From Cryptomeria japonica (taxonomy: Eukaryota > Streptophyta > Pinopsida > Cupressales > Cupressaceae), in NCBI RefSeq assembly GCF_030272615.1, contig NC_081406.1:211828997-211892996 (forward strand): 64,000 bases of DNA, in the 5' to 3' direction. Both the position numbers and the translations under genes were made by a program. The stretch's first letter is position 1. Every line of letters starts with the position of its first letter. The notes below the pieces were generated by a model. The model saw only the letters and a program-made list of their open reading frames with translations. It ran no database searches and was not told the DNA's origin. This document shows positions 23,046-34,247 of this stretch, piece after piece.

Positions 23046-25092
23046 GAAAACTACTTTTTCGGCCTCAGAATCATTCTTTTTATCCTACAGGTTTCGTCTA
23101 TACAATCTTTGCGAAATATCGTATGAGCAGTTTCACTTCATCGTAGGACATTATATTGAAGCTCGTGATTTATCATATGACATAATATAAAATCCTGTCA
23201 TTTGTCATACGAATCAGAAGATGGACTCGTATGACATACTATTTTTGGTTATTTAACTTTATCTTCTGTCGTCCTATGTTGATTTTTGACTCATACAATA
23301 AAAGTTTTTTGTCGTTCCATTCTATGAGAATTATCATATGATTCTATTTTCTGTTAGATTAATAGCAAGTTTCACTTTTCAGGGTTTTTCTTGTATTAAA
23401 TTTTGATTACACTAATGCTGACCCTGAATTGTCTTTTGTCTGCTTGGCATTTTCACAGCCTAACCAATTTCTTGCAGGATGCTTGTCAAAGAATTTATCA
23501 ATCAAACATATGCCTGTCAAAGAATAAAAACAATATGACTATTGATGCGTTATTTTTGCAAGTTGCCTAAAGAGAAATCAATCAAACATCATGTATTCTT
23601 TAATTTTTTTAGGCACCTAACTTGCTATCTGGTTAATGAACAAATCTGTCTTTTTTTGTTTTTAGAAAAATCTGAGAGGTAGGAGAGTATGCTCTTGTCT
23701 TTTTTTAGACAATCAGAAATCTAGACCCTTGAGGCATTTTCTTTGTTTGAGATTTGTACATCTTTAGCAGGCCTACCCTCCCGAGGGGTTCAAAAACTCT
23801 TAAATCCATTACGACTGGTGTGAGGGGAATGACCTAAGTGGGAATAGCTAAATGCCAAGTACTCCAACCCACTATAAAATAAACGTGATTTGATGAAAAT
23901 CAAGTCAACGTAAATGCTCGGGAATAGCTCTCCTCAATACCTTCGGGTATATTGAACCTTGGTTTTCAAGGCTGGGAGACCTCTTAATTGAATTTATACC
24001 TTGATGCGCCAAACGAAGCCCTTACTAGATCCAATTAAAATTAGAAGCTACCTGATTCACCTCCAGAAGGTTGATAATCTTTTTGCAAGAGAGATAGTAA
24101 CTCTCCCAAGACACTTGCCATATCATGCTCCCATTAGCGTTTGGAGTCAGCTAATACGACATTGAGAATCCATTGCGTGAGACTCAACGACCATATTATG
24201 ATTAGCTATTGGGTGTGTACCTAAGTCAGAAAGCTAAGGTTTGCATGTTGTGATTGGAGTTACTATTTATACTGCGTGTTTTATGTTTTCATCCCTGAAA
24301 CTAAGACTGGAATACCAAAACTAGAGAAAACAAATCAAACAAATCAACAAATTAGTGATAAAACTCTATCTATGTCAAAGCTAGTCTATCTTGGTCAAAA
24401 ATCAGTCCACCTCAGAATTGGTCATACTCAGCAATCAAAAAAACAAACAAACTCAGAGTTCTTGTCTCTGTCTTGTTAACAGTCATATGAGCCTGATCAT
24501 TTGTCGTCCTGCACCATATCCTGTGTCGTACGAGTATTCTAATTTGTCATCCAAGATAGATCCTCTATCGTACGAGACCCAACAGTCTATCATTTCAGTT
24601 GAATCCTATGTCGTATGAAACAAAATTGCACTGAATCTTTTGTCGTTCAGGATCTACCTGTTTGTCATACGGTACTAGGCAACAACTCATACAAAATAGA
24701 ACTGTGGTCGTCCTGAAGCTGTTATAGTGTCGTACAGTCTCAAAAATTTTGTCGTACGAGTCTTTGATTTTGCCAGTCCAAAATAGTCAAACCTATCTAA
24801 AAAAGTCTACAACAAACCTAAAATTGGTTATCATCCTCCGGAGCATAAACAACCTTGATAGTGTACCTCTGTCATTGCGTTGCATGATTTTGTTGATCAT
24901 CTCTCAACTAGTTCAAACAAACATCTTATCAAACCTAAGTTAACTTAGATAACATCTTACACAGGATAGATCATTCCTGAAACCATACCAAATCTTAGTT
25001 ACTTCTCTCAATCACTACGTTAAATGAACTACTAGCTACAATTTGATCTTGACTTCTGCAAAACATTTGGCTCTCAGTCTTGTCGGTTACAA
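23046..25092 (+). other. Element B 2-kb untranslated leader
   Basis: No credible ORF. It contains two clusters of short related motifs around GTCGTACGAG and TCGTATGA (about 23110-23345 and 24500-24765). Between them lies ordinary sequence with 'ccaagtactccaacccac' and 'taccttcgggtatattg'. The leader length is unusual for gypsy elements generally but fits large Tat elements. Confidence 0.65.
24500..24765 (+). repeat. Leader array of TTTGTCGTACGAG-like motifs
   Basis: About ten occurrences, roughly 20-40 bp apart, including gtcgtcctg, tgtcgtacgag, atcgtacgag, gtcgtatgaa, gtcgttcagg, gtcatacgg and gtcgtacgag. A weaker cluster is at 23110-23345. The same motif, inverted in the element, fills intron 1 of the antisense PMD gene (47625-47860). 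The core TCGTACGA is itself palindromic. Confidence 0.75.
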
Positions 25093-26962
25093 ATGCCTGT
25101 TCAAACCAAAAATTCTCGTAGCAAAAGAGACAAAGAAAAAGAAACACCCTTTTTGTCAAAAGACAATCCATTATTTGTAGAAAACCCCTTTTACAATAAA
25201 CCATCCTCATCACAAATACCAGTTTACGATCTACCAATCTTTGGTCAGCCCCTATCTCCCACCATGTCTAGGGAAAGACAAGAAAGAGAAGCTAGTAAAC
25301 AAGACACTCTTGATGACTTTAGCAATCATACCACTAACAGTGATTCCTCATCGACTGAATATGAGCTTCCTAAACCTCCCAAAGCCGAAGTACATAGAAG
25401 TCAGAATGATAAAGAGTTTCAAAAAATGATGAAAATCATCATTTCTAGGGAAAAAGAAGACTATTTCCTAGAATTAGCAAAGCAAGGCGCCAAACTCCCT
25501 ACTAGTTATAATGTGGAGTCCCTCGTCGCTAAAGAGGAAGAAACACCATGGGGAAAAATAAGCAAACAAATGAAAACATTACAAACCGTGGTCACAAAAT
25601 TACAAAACAAAGATAAAACACCAAAACAATATTCTCTGGACACAATATGCCCATTCCCATTTGACAAAAATCTTTACATGCCTCCATTCCCTTCACGAGT
25701 TGAGATCCCAAAATATGACAAATATGATGGTACCTCAGATCCTCAAGATCATGTCAAAGAGTTTTGTGTCGCCTGTATGGAGTTCATGCACGATCAAACA
25801 TACCTCATGCACCTTTTCCCAAGGAGTTTAGGGGGTCAAGCAATGGAATGGTTCTCGAGTCTACCCAAAGGAATAAGAAACATTTGAATAACTAATCCAA
25901 CTATTTTTACAACAATACTCATACAAAATTTGACATTCAGTCACCATGATAGAACTTTGCAATACTAGACAAAAGATAGGAGAACCCTTTCTCACTTTTC
26001 TCCAATGATGGAGAAAGATATTCTCTAGATATTCGCAGACTAACCTAGATCTTGAGAAAATGGATATCTTTGTCAACAACCTATTCCATAAATTAAAGTA
26101 CAATGTCCAGATGCAAGTACACCCTTCATTCAACAAAATGGTAGATAACGCCCTTAGAATGGAAGATGTGCTTATAAAAAAGGGAGATATATCGCTTTGG
26201 AAAGAAACATTGCAAGGTTCTAGCTCTAAAAAAAAGAGCAAGTATAACAACAGAAATGTTGTTAGTGATGGAGTGGTAGATAATGTCCAAGCAAAAACAA
26301 AATCCACAATATCTGACTTGGCCAGTGGCATGCAAGCACTCAAGGCAGTTGAAACTACGACAGAAAATCCTCCAAAGAAAACAAGAGAATGGTTTAAAGA
26401 AAAGCCTTGGCTCTCAAAACCTAAGCATGATTTTACTCCTCTAGATGAATCATATGAATCCACTTTTAAAATCTTATTGGCAAATAATTTGATAACATTG
26501 CCAGACAATTCTAGACCATATGACCCAAAAATTAGACCCAAATGGTGGAGAGAAAACAAATACTGTGACTACCATCAGAACAAGGGACATAACATAAACA
26601 ACTTCATGAAACTCCGACATGAAATCCAAGATCTCATTGACCCAGGCAAGATTTTTGTTGGAAATCATGTGACTAATGCTGATCATAAGGCCTTGAAAGA
26701 TCCCTTACCGACTTATGAACAAGGAGATTCCTCAAAATCCAAGGGAGGAGCTAGAGTCAATTATACCTATAGTAACAATGATAATGTGATCAACATGATT
26801 GAATCTATTCAACTTGAATATTGCAATGTGATCATAGTCCAGGATCATCAAAGTCAAGCACAAATTGCTAATGCCATGACTCAGGCTCAAAGGAAGATTA
26901 CTCTCCCAGGAGCTAGTTCCTCAACTTTCGATCAAACAACATTAAATCTACCAAATAGATAA
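25093..26962 (+). pseudogene. gag: Element B gag (frameshifted)
   Basis: The first ORF (25093-25887) has a charged N-terminus, then the capsid segment VEIPKYDKYDGTSDPQDHVK and LFPRSLGGQAMEWFSSLP, a clear Retrotrans_gag match. A frameshift near 25880 and stops carry the reading into the ORF at 26060-26962, which ends with YCDYHQNKGHNINNF, a degenerate zinc knuckle of the Tat type whose last Cys is replaced by Phe. Gag would assemble the particle. Elements A and C have no counterpart to this whole region. Confidence 0.88.
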
Positions 26963-26974
26963 ACATATACAATC

Positions 26975-27830
26975 ATGGCCAAATCAAAACAACTATCTTC
27001 ATCGTCTTCTCTTGGTTATAGTATTGTTGAACAATTGAAGAGAACCAATGCTCAAATCTCCATTTTGGAACTGCTTAAGATCTCTTTTGCTCATAGAGAG
27101 GTCCTAGACAAGGCTTTGCTCACCACTAGTGTCCCTAAAGATTTAGACATAGATCGGTTTCAATCTATGGTGGGTCACCTGACCTCACCTCATTACCTCA
27201 CTTTCTCTGAAGAAGATGATAACTCACTAGGTCACCCACATAACCAGCCATTACACATTGAAGCCATGATCCATAAACACCGCATTAAATTTGTTTTGAT
27301 AGATGGAGGCATTGGGTTGAATATTTGTACCTACAATCTACTAACACAGCTGGGATTCTCTGAAAATGTTATTGACCCAACAAAGAAATAACAATCAAGG
27401 CTTATGATGAAGAAGAAAGAACCTTTAAGGGTTTGGTACTATTACCAATCAAAGTAGGACTTGTGGAAAGAGATGTCATTTTTCAAGTCCTGGATCTTCA
27501 TCTTTCATACAACATCTTACTGGGCAGGCCATGGATTCATGAAATGAAAGCAGTACCATCTACGTATCATCAATTCTTGAAATTTCCTTATAAGGGAGTT
27601 GAAGTCAGTATTCCTATTGATACAAGTTATACCTACAGTGCATTAACGCAGAGTGCTGATGCTTTCATTCCTCATAATAGAGCAGCCTCTATAGCTGAAA
27701 GTTCAGAATCTTTGTTGAAAGATTTACAAAATAAATTGGAAATCACAAACACTGGCATAGATGGCTACAAAATAGAGCCTATACTCTCACTAATGTCTCT
27801 TCCTCCATCACCAAGATAGTCAAGAAAACC
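26975..27830 (+). pseudogene. pol: Element B protease region
   Basis: Follows gag in the same frame after one stop (near 26960). It contains YSIVEQLKRTNAQISILELL and HRIKFVLIDGGIGLNICTYN, the Tat protease active site (LIDGGS type, Ser to Ile here), then after a frameshift near 27391 VLDLHLSYNILLGRPWIHEM, the second conserved protease block. It aligns with the matching parts of A and C (YDLIEQLKATPAKISLWDL; YNLLLGRPWIHSM). The frameshift makes it dead. Confidence 0.85.
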
Positions 27831-28892
27831 ACCAAAGGTTATGAAGCCACAAACTTCAACTCCAAAAGTCATGTATGATGGTCTCTTTATACAATCCTCT
27901 ACTTCTCTTGCAGGTGAAATAGAAGAGGATGATGTTCTCAAATCACTTTTCAAAGAAGATAGTGCAAACAAAGAAATATGACATTGTGAGATTTCCCCGA
28001 CACAATATGGTCTAGGCTATAAGATGCTTCAATGCATGGGATATTCAAGTACTGGCCCTCTAGGCAAACATCAAAAATGTATTGTTGAACCTATTCAGTT
28101 ACAAACTAAGTTTGCCAATGATAAAGATGGACTGGATATGATCCAAGAAAGATATCAGATCAGAAGCACACGTCCCACCATCAGCGTAAGTGGAAGAAAA
28201 AGGTACTACCTTTAACAAAACAAGAAATTAATACTCAACAAACTTAGGAAGAGTGTGACGATGAACAAAAAGAATTGTTCACCTAGAGAGAGGAAACAGA
28301 TGGTAATCAAGTTCCAGTTATATCAGCTATAATACCATAGGAAGTAGAAGTCCTAGAGGATATGAGAGATGAAGTATACAGAATAAGAGAATTGTTTGCA
28401 CCGTTGAACATTCCGGTCACATATACTGGCAGACAACAAATAGATGATTCAGAAACTGATTCAAATGAGTATGAATGGGGTCCTGACCATCTCTCATATA
28501 CATTTACTATAGAAACCTCTAAAGAATCTAGTGATATCACAAAGGATGCTCAAGAGTTGATATGCCTAAGAATGAAAAGGGAAATGGAAGAGATCAGACT
28601 AAAAAGATGAGAAGACTATGAACAACAGTTGGAGGAAGAAAGGACACAAGCAATTTCTTCACCTACTAACTCTCTCTCTAATGAGATAGGACAAATCAGG
28701 TACAAAACTAAAAAAGAAGAATTAGAAGCTACAGAAATAGAACCAATCATCAGTCCAGAGGAAGCTGAATGGAATAGATGATAGGGATTAATAGATCCAT
28801 CAAGGTTATGTCCACAAGTGTGTCAAATACAAGCAATCAATGAACCAAATCACGAAGGAACTTGCAGCATCAAAGATGTGGGTGTTGATACT
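27831..28892 (+). pseudogene. Element B G-patch-like domain and linker
   Basis: After a stop near 27820 the frame continues to YGLGYKMLQCMGYSSTGPLG and KHQKCIVEPIQL (about 28005-28105), which fits the G-patch spacing of aromatic, Gly and basic residues. A low-complexity, Glu-rich linker with several stops follows, up to the point where element C is inserted. G-patch domains bind RNA; here the domain lies between protease and RT as in A and C. Confidence 0.7.
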
Positions 28893-30539
28893 TGTGTGGG
28901 AGAAAAAAAGCGAGACTAGGTTATCATGCCCTAATCCTACCTTTTGACACACATTACGGAATACGAAAGAGCCTAGAGGTATCACACAATTGGTTACTTC
29001 TTTTTGTGAAAGAGAGAGCCATGGGCTACCTATTAGGATTTCTATTCCTTTGTTGTATTTGAAAGGTAAGATTATGCAAGTTCAATTCCTAACCCTAAAA
29101 TGCAAGTATGAGCTAACAACAAGATTGCAGAATTGAACTTAAACAATGGAAAGCTATAAACACAAGGATAAAAAAAGAATGCAGATGTGTACCCGGAGTC
29201 AAAATTTGACTGAAAATGTTCGGGACGGGGGCGCGAGCGCCACTGTCCTAATTCTATCCCGGAACTGCACCCGAAACTGCTGTTTTGCACTCTGGGAAAC
29301 TGTCTGAAATGTTGTCTGTTAGGAGGACCAGGGCGCCCAGTGCCTCTGTCCCAGGGAACAGGGCACCCAGTGCCCCTGTCCCAGTAGGACCAGGGCACCC
29401 CATGCCCCTGTCCTGGTATTCTGCTCTGCAATTTGGTTGGGGGTGCTATCTCGACCTGCTTTTTCTAGATCTGCAACCTGCGGCGTCATCCGAGTCTCGA
29501 AACCTGCACTTGTATCTGAAAAAGGTGTTTGGGCAGCTACATAGGGTTTTTCCTTAGTCAAACCCCCGCTTCGGTGATTTCCACCTCCACGAATAGCCAA
29601 GTTGTATTGTAAAAGTAATGTGTGTGCAGACCTTGTGTGTGTGCAAGTTCTAAAATGCAAGTAAGCAAACTAGAGCAACCTAGAAAGTAAACCCTAATTG
29701 CTTGTCAATGATAATGTAAATGCTCTAAATCAAGATGCAAAGTGATCTAAAGCATGGATAAATGATATATTAAAGCTTATGCAAAGACATGAAAACAACA
29801 TGAAATCATACCCAACCCCCAAGGGAGGGGTACAAGCCAATCTTCAGTCGGTAATCTCCTATTGTTCTTCAATGTCTTCCAAGCCCTAAATGAATGAATG
29901 GATTTGATAAATGCTTGATAGAGGGATGTTGAAAGTTATTGAAGTCTTCAAAGATCTACTCTTTCGCTGCATATAAGGTTCCTGAAAACAAAATTCTGAT
30001 CCCCTCAAATGAAGAAAGAGAGCTCTTATGTATGAAACCCTAGGTTGCAATTTCATCTTTTGGCCGACCTAGAGATTGAATATCCCGCCAATTTCTTGGG
30101 GTTAAGCTTTCTTTTATGATTGGATCGTGCTCCTAAAATTTCGAGGAAAATGTCCGGGACCGTGTGCACTCCGGGCGCCACGATCCTGACAACTTTTCAC
30201 CAAATTTTTAGGGCCGTCAGATATGATGATTTTAGAGAGAATCCCGAAGTTACAGTTGATTTCGAGATGTTTTGACCCCCGAAATCAAGCCCCCAAGTTC
30301 AAAATAGGACTTAATTAGGGTTTTTGATTAGATGATGTATGAAAAGGGGCACACTTTAATGAAAGGGCCCGACTTTATGATGTGAAGGATGATGAAATAG
30401 GACCTTAGACCTAATTAATTTGATTAATTAAGTACTAAAGGGGAAATGCAATGCAAAATGCAAACCGCGCCAAGGCGGGTGCTAAACTAGGTGTGAAATT
30501 GTACTACTTTAGCAAGTGCGTACAATTTACAATGCTACA
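28893..30539 (-). repeat. Element C 3' LTR
   Basis: Full-length 1647-bp LTR, TGTGTGGGAG...AATGCTACA, with the minisatellite at 29325-29416. The candidate TATA box seen in the other LTRs is changed here (ctacatag). Confidence 0.92.
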
Positions 30540-30554
30540 TTTAGCCCCCACCTT
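30540..30554 (-). other. Element C polypurine tract
   Basis: tttagcccccacctt on +, purine-rich on the coding strand, directly before the 3' LTR, as in element A. Confidence 0.83.
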
Positions 30555-31120
30555 AGCGGTCATATGAGTACTACGTGCATATGCAAGCTAAAGTACAAAA
30601 AGTAAACATCATTTGAAAAAGGATATATCCATAAGTTCGTCGAACGAAGCCCCCAGCGGTATCTGCAGTACATAGTTAGGAACTGCACCCTACAAAACAC
30701 ACATTAGATCACAAAATAACCTAATTCTTACTAAGGAAGGTGATGAAATTTGTGAGTAGCTATATGCCCCCCCTGTTTCGACTTGCTTATTAGGGAGGTG
30801 AAACAGGGTAGCATGTTTACCTACGACAAATTGTGTAAGAGAGTATTGATGAGGGGTGTTCACTAAAAAGGCTTCATCAGAGCACCTTTTGGAACATCCT
30901 GAGAGTAGGGGAATGAAAATATGATTCCTACACAACAAACGGTTCAAAAATCGCATCTCCCAAACTCAAGTTATGATGAAATGAGTGATAGAGGAAAATT
31001 AGGGTTTTGAAAGTAAATGTAAAAGAATTAAAGTATATACCTTTGAAAGTGACATTTGCATTTGTCACTTTGTTGATTCTGAGTATTGTCTATTGCAGTG
31101 GAGCCCACATAGCCATCATC
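30555..31120 (+). promoter_or_regulatory. Upstream region of element C PMD gene
   Basis: Aligns with 10998-11562 of element A, including 'tccataagttcgtcgaacga' and 'tatatgccccccctgtttcg'. It is presumed to hold the promoter and 5' UTR of the + strand gene; no definite promoter motif identified. Confidence 0.4.
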
Positions 31121-31201
31121 ATGCCTTCATGATGATCGGAGTGGCCCACGAGGATTGAGATCCTGCGACAAGCCATGATCGATGACGAGCCACTGGACGA
31201 G

Positions 31202-31509
31202 GTGAGTTGACTGAATGTTGACTTTCTGTGATCGTTTGTGGGCCCTAGAATCTGATCGTGGGTCCCACACAGGGCACCATGGTCCCTTCAGGGTGCCATG
31301 GTCCCTATGGGGCACCATGGTCCCCTCAGGGCACCATGGTCCCTGACAGGGTGCCATGGTCCCTTCAGGGTGCCGTGGTCCCTGACAGGGCGCCATGGTC
31401 CCAATCAGGACTTGCTGAGAGATACCAGGGTTAGCATACGATGTTCGATAGTTTGCATGAATGATTTTGATGATTGAGTACTGATTACAGTTATGTTTTT
31501 GTGTTGTAG
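31202..31509 (+). other. Intron 1 of element C PMD gene
   Basis: Donor gtgagt, acceptor tttttgtgttgtag, phase 0. It is longer than in A because the internal array has about seven copies instead of three. Confidence 0.78.
31270..31402 (+). repeat. Intron-1 array, ~7 x 17-20 bp
   Basis: Seven copies of CAGGGYRCCATGGTCCC separated by 1-4 bases (ct, tat, tga). The copy-number difference from element A (three) shows the array is unstable. Confidence 0.88.
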
Positions 31510-33151
31510 GATCTCCCATATATGAGAGAGCATACAGTGGGGCAGATTCTTCACAGTTTGCGAGATCAGATTCCCCGACTTACTTAGGCAGAGAGAGACA
31601 CATTGTCGATTGTAGGTTTCTGGTCTATGATTCTTATGCTGGCCATTCGATTTCATCCCGTGATGCTGATGGCACTCATGGAGCGATGGGATCCTGACAC
31701 ATGCACATTCCAGCTTCCAGTAGGGGAGATGACAGTGACACTTGAGGATGTGTACCGCATTCTTCGCCTACCGATCAGAGGAGCTACCATGGCATATGCA
31801 ACCGATCGGTCAGTAGAGGATCATCAGAGGGAGAAAAGATATTGCATAAGGAGAGTCATGCCGAGTGAGATGAGAGGTCGTATCATGGTCAGCTGGCTCT
31901 TACATCCTACAGGAGAGGTGCCCCTTATGAGATGTCTTATGATAGCCATCATTGCACTAGCCATCTGCCCTAATGGGCGAGGTACACACATGCATGGGGG
32001 TCTCACATGGTGCATCAGGGCTATGGAGAGACACAGGAGAGTATATGCCTGGGGTTGGAGTATGCTTGCACATCTCTATCACGACCTCGAGGAGTATGTT
32101 TTCGGACAGGGTTGCAGTTTGATGACATGCACACTTCTGCAGGTGTGGATATTTGAGCACTTTACATGCACCAGGCCTGTCGGCTATCCGATGAGTGCGG
32201 CTAGCGAGCGACCTAGGGTATTTGCTTATCCACTTACTAGCGAGTGGAGATTTGGAGATCTATTGTATTGGAGAGTGACATTTGACAGATTGACAGGTGA
32301 GGTGACTGTGTGGAGACCATATCTGCGGATGCACAGATGGGATGGGATGGAGAGACAGTTAGCATGCTTACAGAGGAACCACCTACTGAGAGGGCGATAT
32401 CCACACATCATAGTCCCATTCTACTTTGACCGAGTATGGAGGCAGTTTGGGCTAGAGCAGTGTGTTCCAGCCGATGTGCCCATCTACACTCGACACTCAC
32501 GAGTCCTTCCCAGACCCAGAGCAGTAGCAAGACCTATGATAGATGATATCGAGATCACAGATATAGAGGGGTCCAACCAGGATGTGGTCACTGATTATGC
32601 TGCAGATCCCGGGGCACGGCGCAGGTATCTCTCATGGTTTATGAGATCATACCCAGGGCCTATCTTTCCACCGGATCATCCGACAGGCCATCCGGGCCCA
32701 TGGAGACATGGAGACCAAGATGAGGATTAGGGATCCAGGTCGGAGGAGGGAGAGGGTCATGAGGAGGTAGGAGATCCTGATCCACCCATAGAGGATCAGC
32801 CTATTTCCAAGGAGAAGGAGGATGATGACACAGATATAGATGAGGAGAACGAGGATGCAGGTGAGGATGCGGACGAGGATGAGGATGATGATGAGGATAG
32901 AGATGATGATGAGGATAGAGATGATGAGGAGGGGTCAGATGCCGCTCCCCACCATTCAGGAGATGATACTATAGCCCTGGATCCTCCTCTTATTCCCCAA
33001 AAGGGGGAACATGAGGCGATACGGAGACCTGTTTCTAGTACGGGCCAGCCTACACCCATTGTGCACAGATTGTTCGAGCGTGGGGAGCCTAGTAGTTCCC
33101 AGTCACAGATGCTACCATATCACGATCCCTACTGGCATGAGGGAGATCCAG

Positions 33152-33231
33152 GTATAGTAGGTTTAAACTGATTGATTGATGTTTTGATGATATAAAATGG
33201 TACTAATACATGATCTGTTCTACTGCTATAG
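33152..33231 (+). other. Intron 2 of element C PMD gene
   Basis: 80 bp, donor gtatagtagg, acceptor actgctatag, phase 1; nearly identical to intron 2 in element A. Confidence 0.78.
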
Positions 33232-33632
33232 CTAATGTGCAGGAGTGGCATTCTCTGATCCAGCAAGCAGTGACAGATATCTCCACGACGACGAAGATCC
33301 CTAGTTCCTCACAGGTTGCTTATAGACCTCAAGGGAACGCGGGTCAGCATGATGATTTGTTTTCTCCATTCCGAGTACAGGTAGAGATATGGAGGGAGAG
33401 AGAGTGAGCTCTATCAGAGGACCTTCAGCGAGCACAGCGTGATCTAGCAGCAGCTCAGGCCGAGGCTACCTTGTATCACGTGATCCTTATGGATAGGGAT
33501 CGTAGGAGTTCCTCTCGGAGCCATTCACGATCTATATCACCGTATACCCCTATGGGTCCACCTGCACGGCCAGATCAGGAGGGAGCTTCTAGTCGTCACT
33601 CTCCAGCCACCAGCCCTAGGGATAGGAGATGA

Positions 33633-33693
33633 TCTTATGATGTAGGGTAGGTCACATTTTGGATGTGTAGTGACCTATCTTTGTATATTGATC

Positions 33694-33725
<32 letters not shown>

Positions 33726-34247
33726 CATGCTTCTTTGTCTCAAACGTGTTATCTTTAATGTCTAAAAACAATGTGTATTTTGATTAAAGTTAATACATTT
33801 GGTAGATGTACATGTATGTTCTGAATTTAATTTCCATGTGATTGATTTCTCAATGCTCCATGATTAAATTGATACATGTGTGACTTAATTAAAATATTTA
33901 ATCAAGTACTACATTGATGATAGGGAAGAAAAATATGTGTTAAGCCTGTGAATCATATAACTAATGTGATTTAATTTGGATCTAAACACAACATGACACG
34001 ATTCAACTTAACACATAAAGATATTGTATAATATGCCAACATAATGAAAAATGTAAATCTTTTCCAATTTACATAAAATGAATTCAAGACAAACCATAAA
34101 GTAAAGAAATGCGCTTGTCAGGAACGAAGCAATATAGATTAAACAAAACATCATTTAATTCCATTTGCTCTAACAAAGATATGCTAACATATTATCCAAT
34201 TTTGAAGAAGTGAGAAAGGAAGTAGATAAATGATAAGGAATGAGGAA
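33633..34247. other. Convergent 3' UTR region of element C
   Basis: Counterpart of 13993-14592. It contains a CA/TA compound microsatellite at 33694-33725, longer than in A. No gene seen. Confidence 0.6.

Larger units (their letters stand above)
31121..33632 (+). pseudogene. Antisense PMD gene of element C, three exons, best preserved
   Basis: Exons 31121-31201, 31510-33151 and 33232-33632, with the same splice sites and phases (0, 1) as the gene in A; about 707 codons. A continuous 375-codon stretch (31603-32730) covers the PMD core: FHPVMLMALMERWDPDTCTF, LPVGEMTVTLEDVYRILRLPI, RVYAWGWSMLAHLYHDLEEY, LLQVWIFEHFTCTRPVGYP. After the stop at 32728, shared with A, the frame stays open through an acidic tract (32815-32940) to the exon 2 end. 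Exon 3 gives a coiled coil and Ser/Arg/Pro-rich tail (SRSHSRSISPYTP). Other stops: two adjacent TGA in exon 1, TAG near 31584, TGA near 33406. Either the protein ends at 32728 and the rest is 3' UTR, or that stop is an inherited mutation. Confidence 0.87.

Noticed and set aside
23100-23350. Possible CRISPR-like array from repeated TCGTATGA words
   Set aside because: Spacing and repeat length are irregular and the setting is a plant retrotransposon leader; no direct-repeat/spacer pattern.
24276-24943. Short ORFs in the element B leader
   Set aside because: Composition follows the motif array; no start context, homology or conservation visible.
32796-33059. Minus-strand Ser-rich ORF
   Set aside because: It is the complement of the Asp/Glu-rich tract of the PMD gene.
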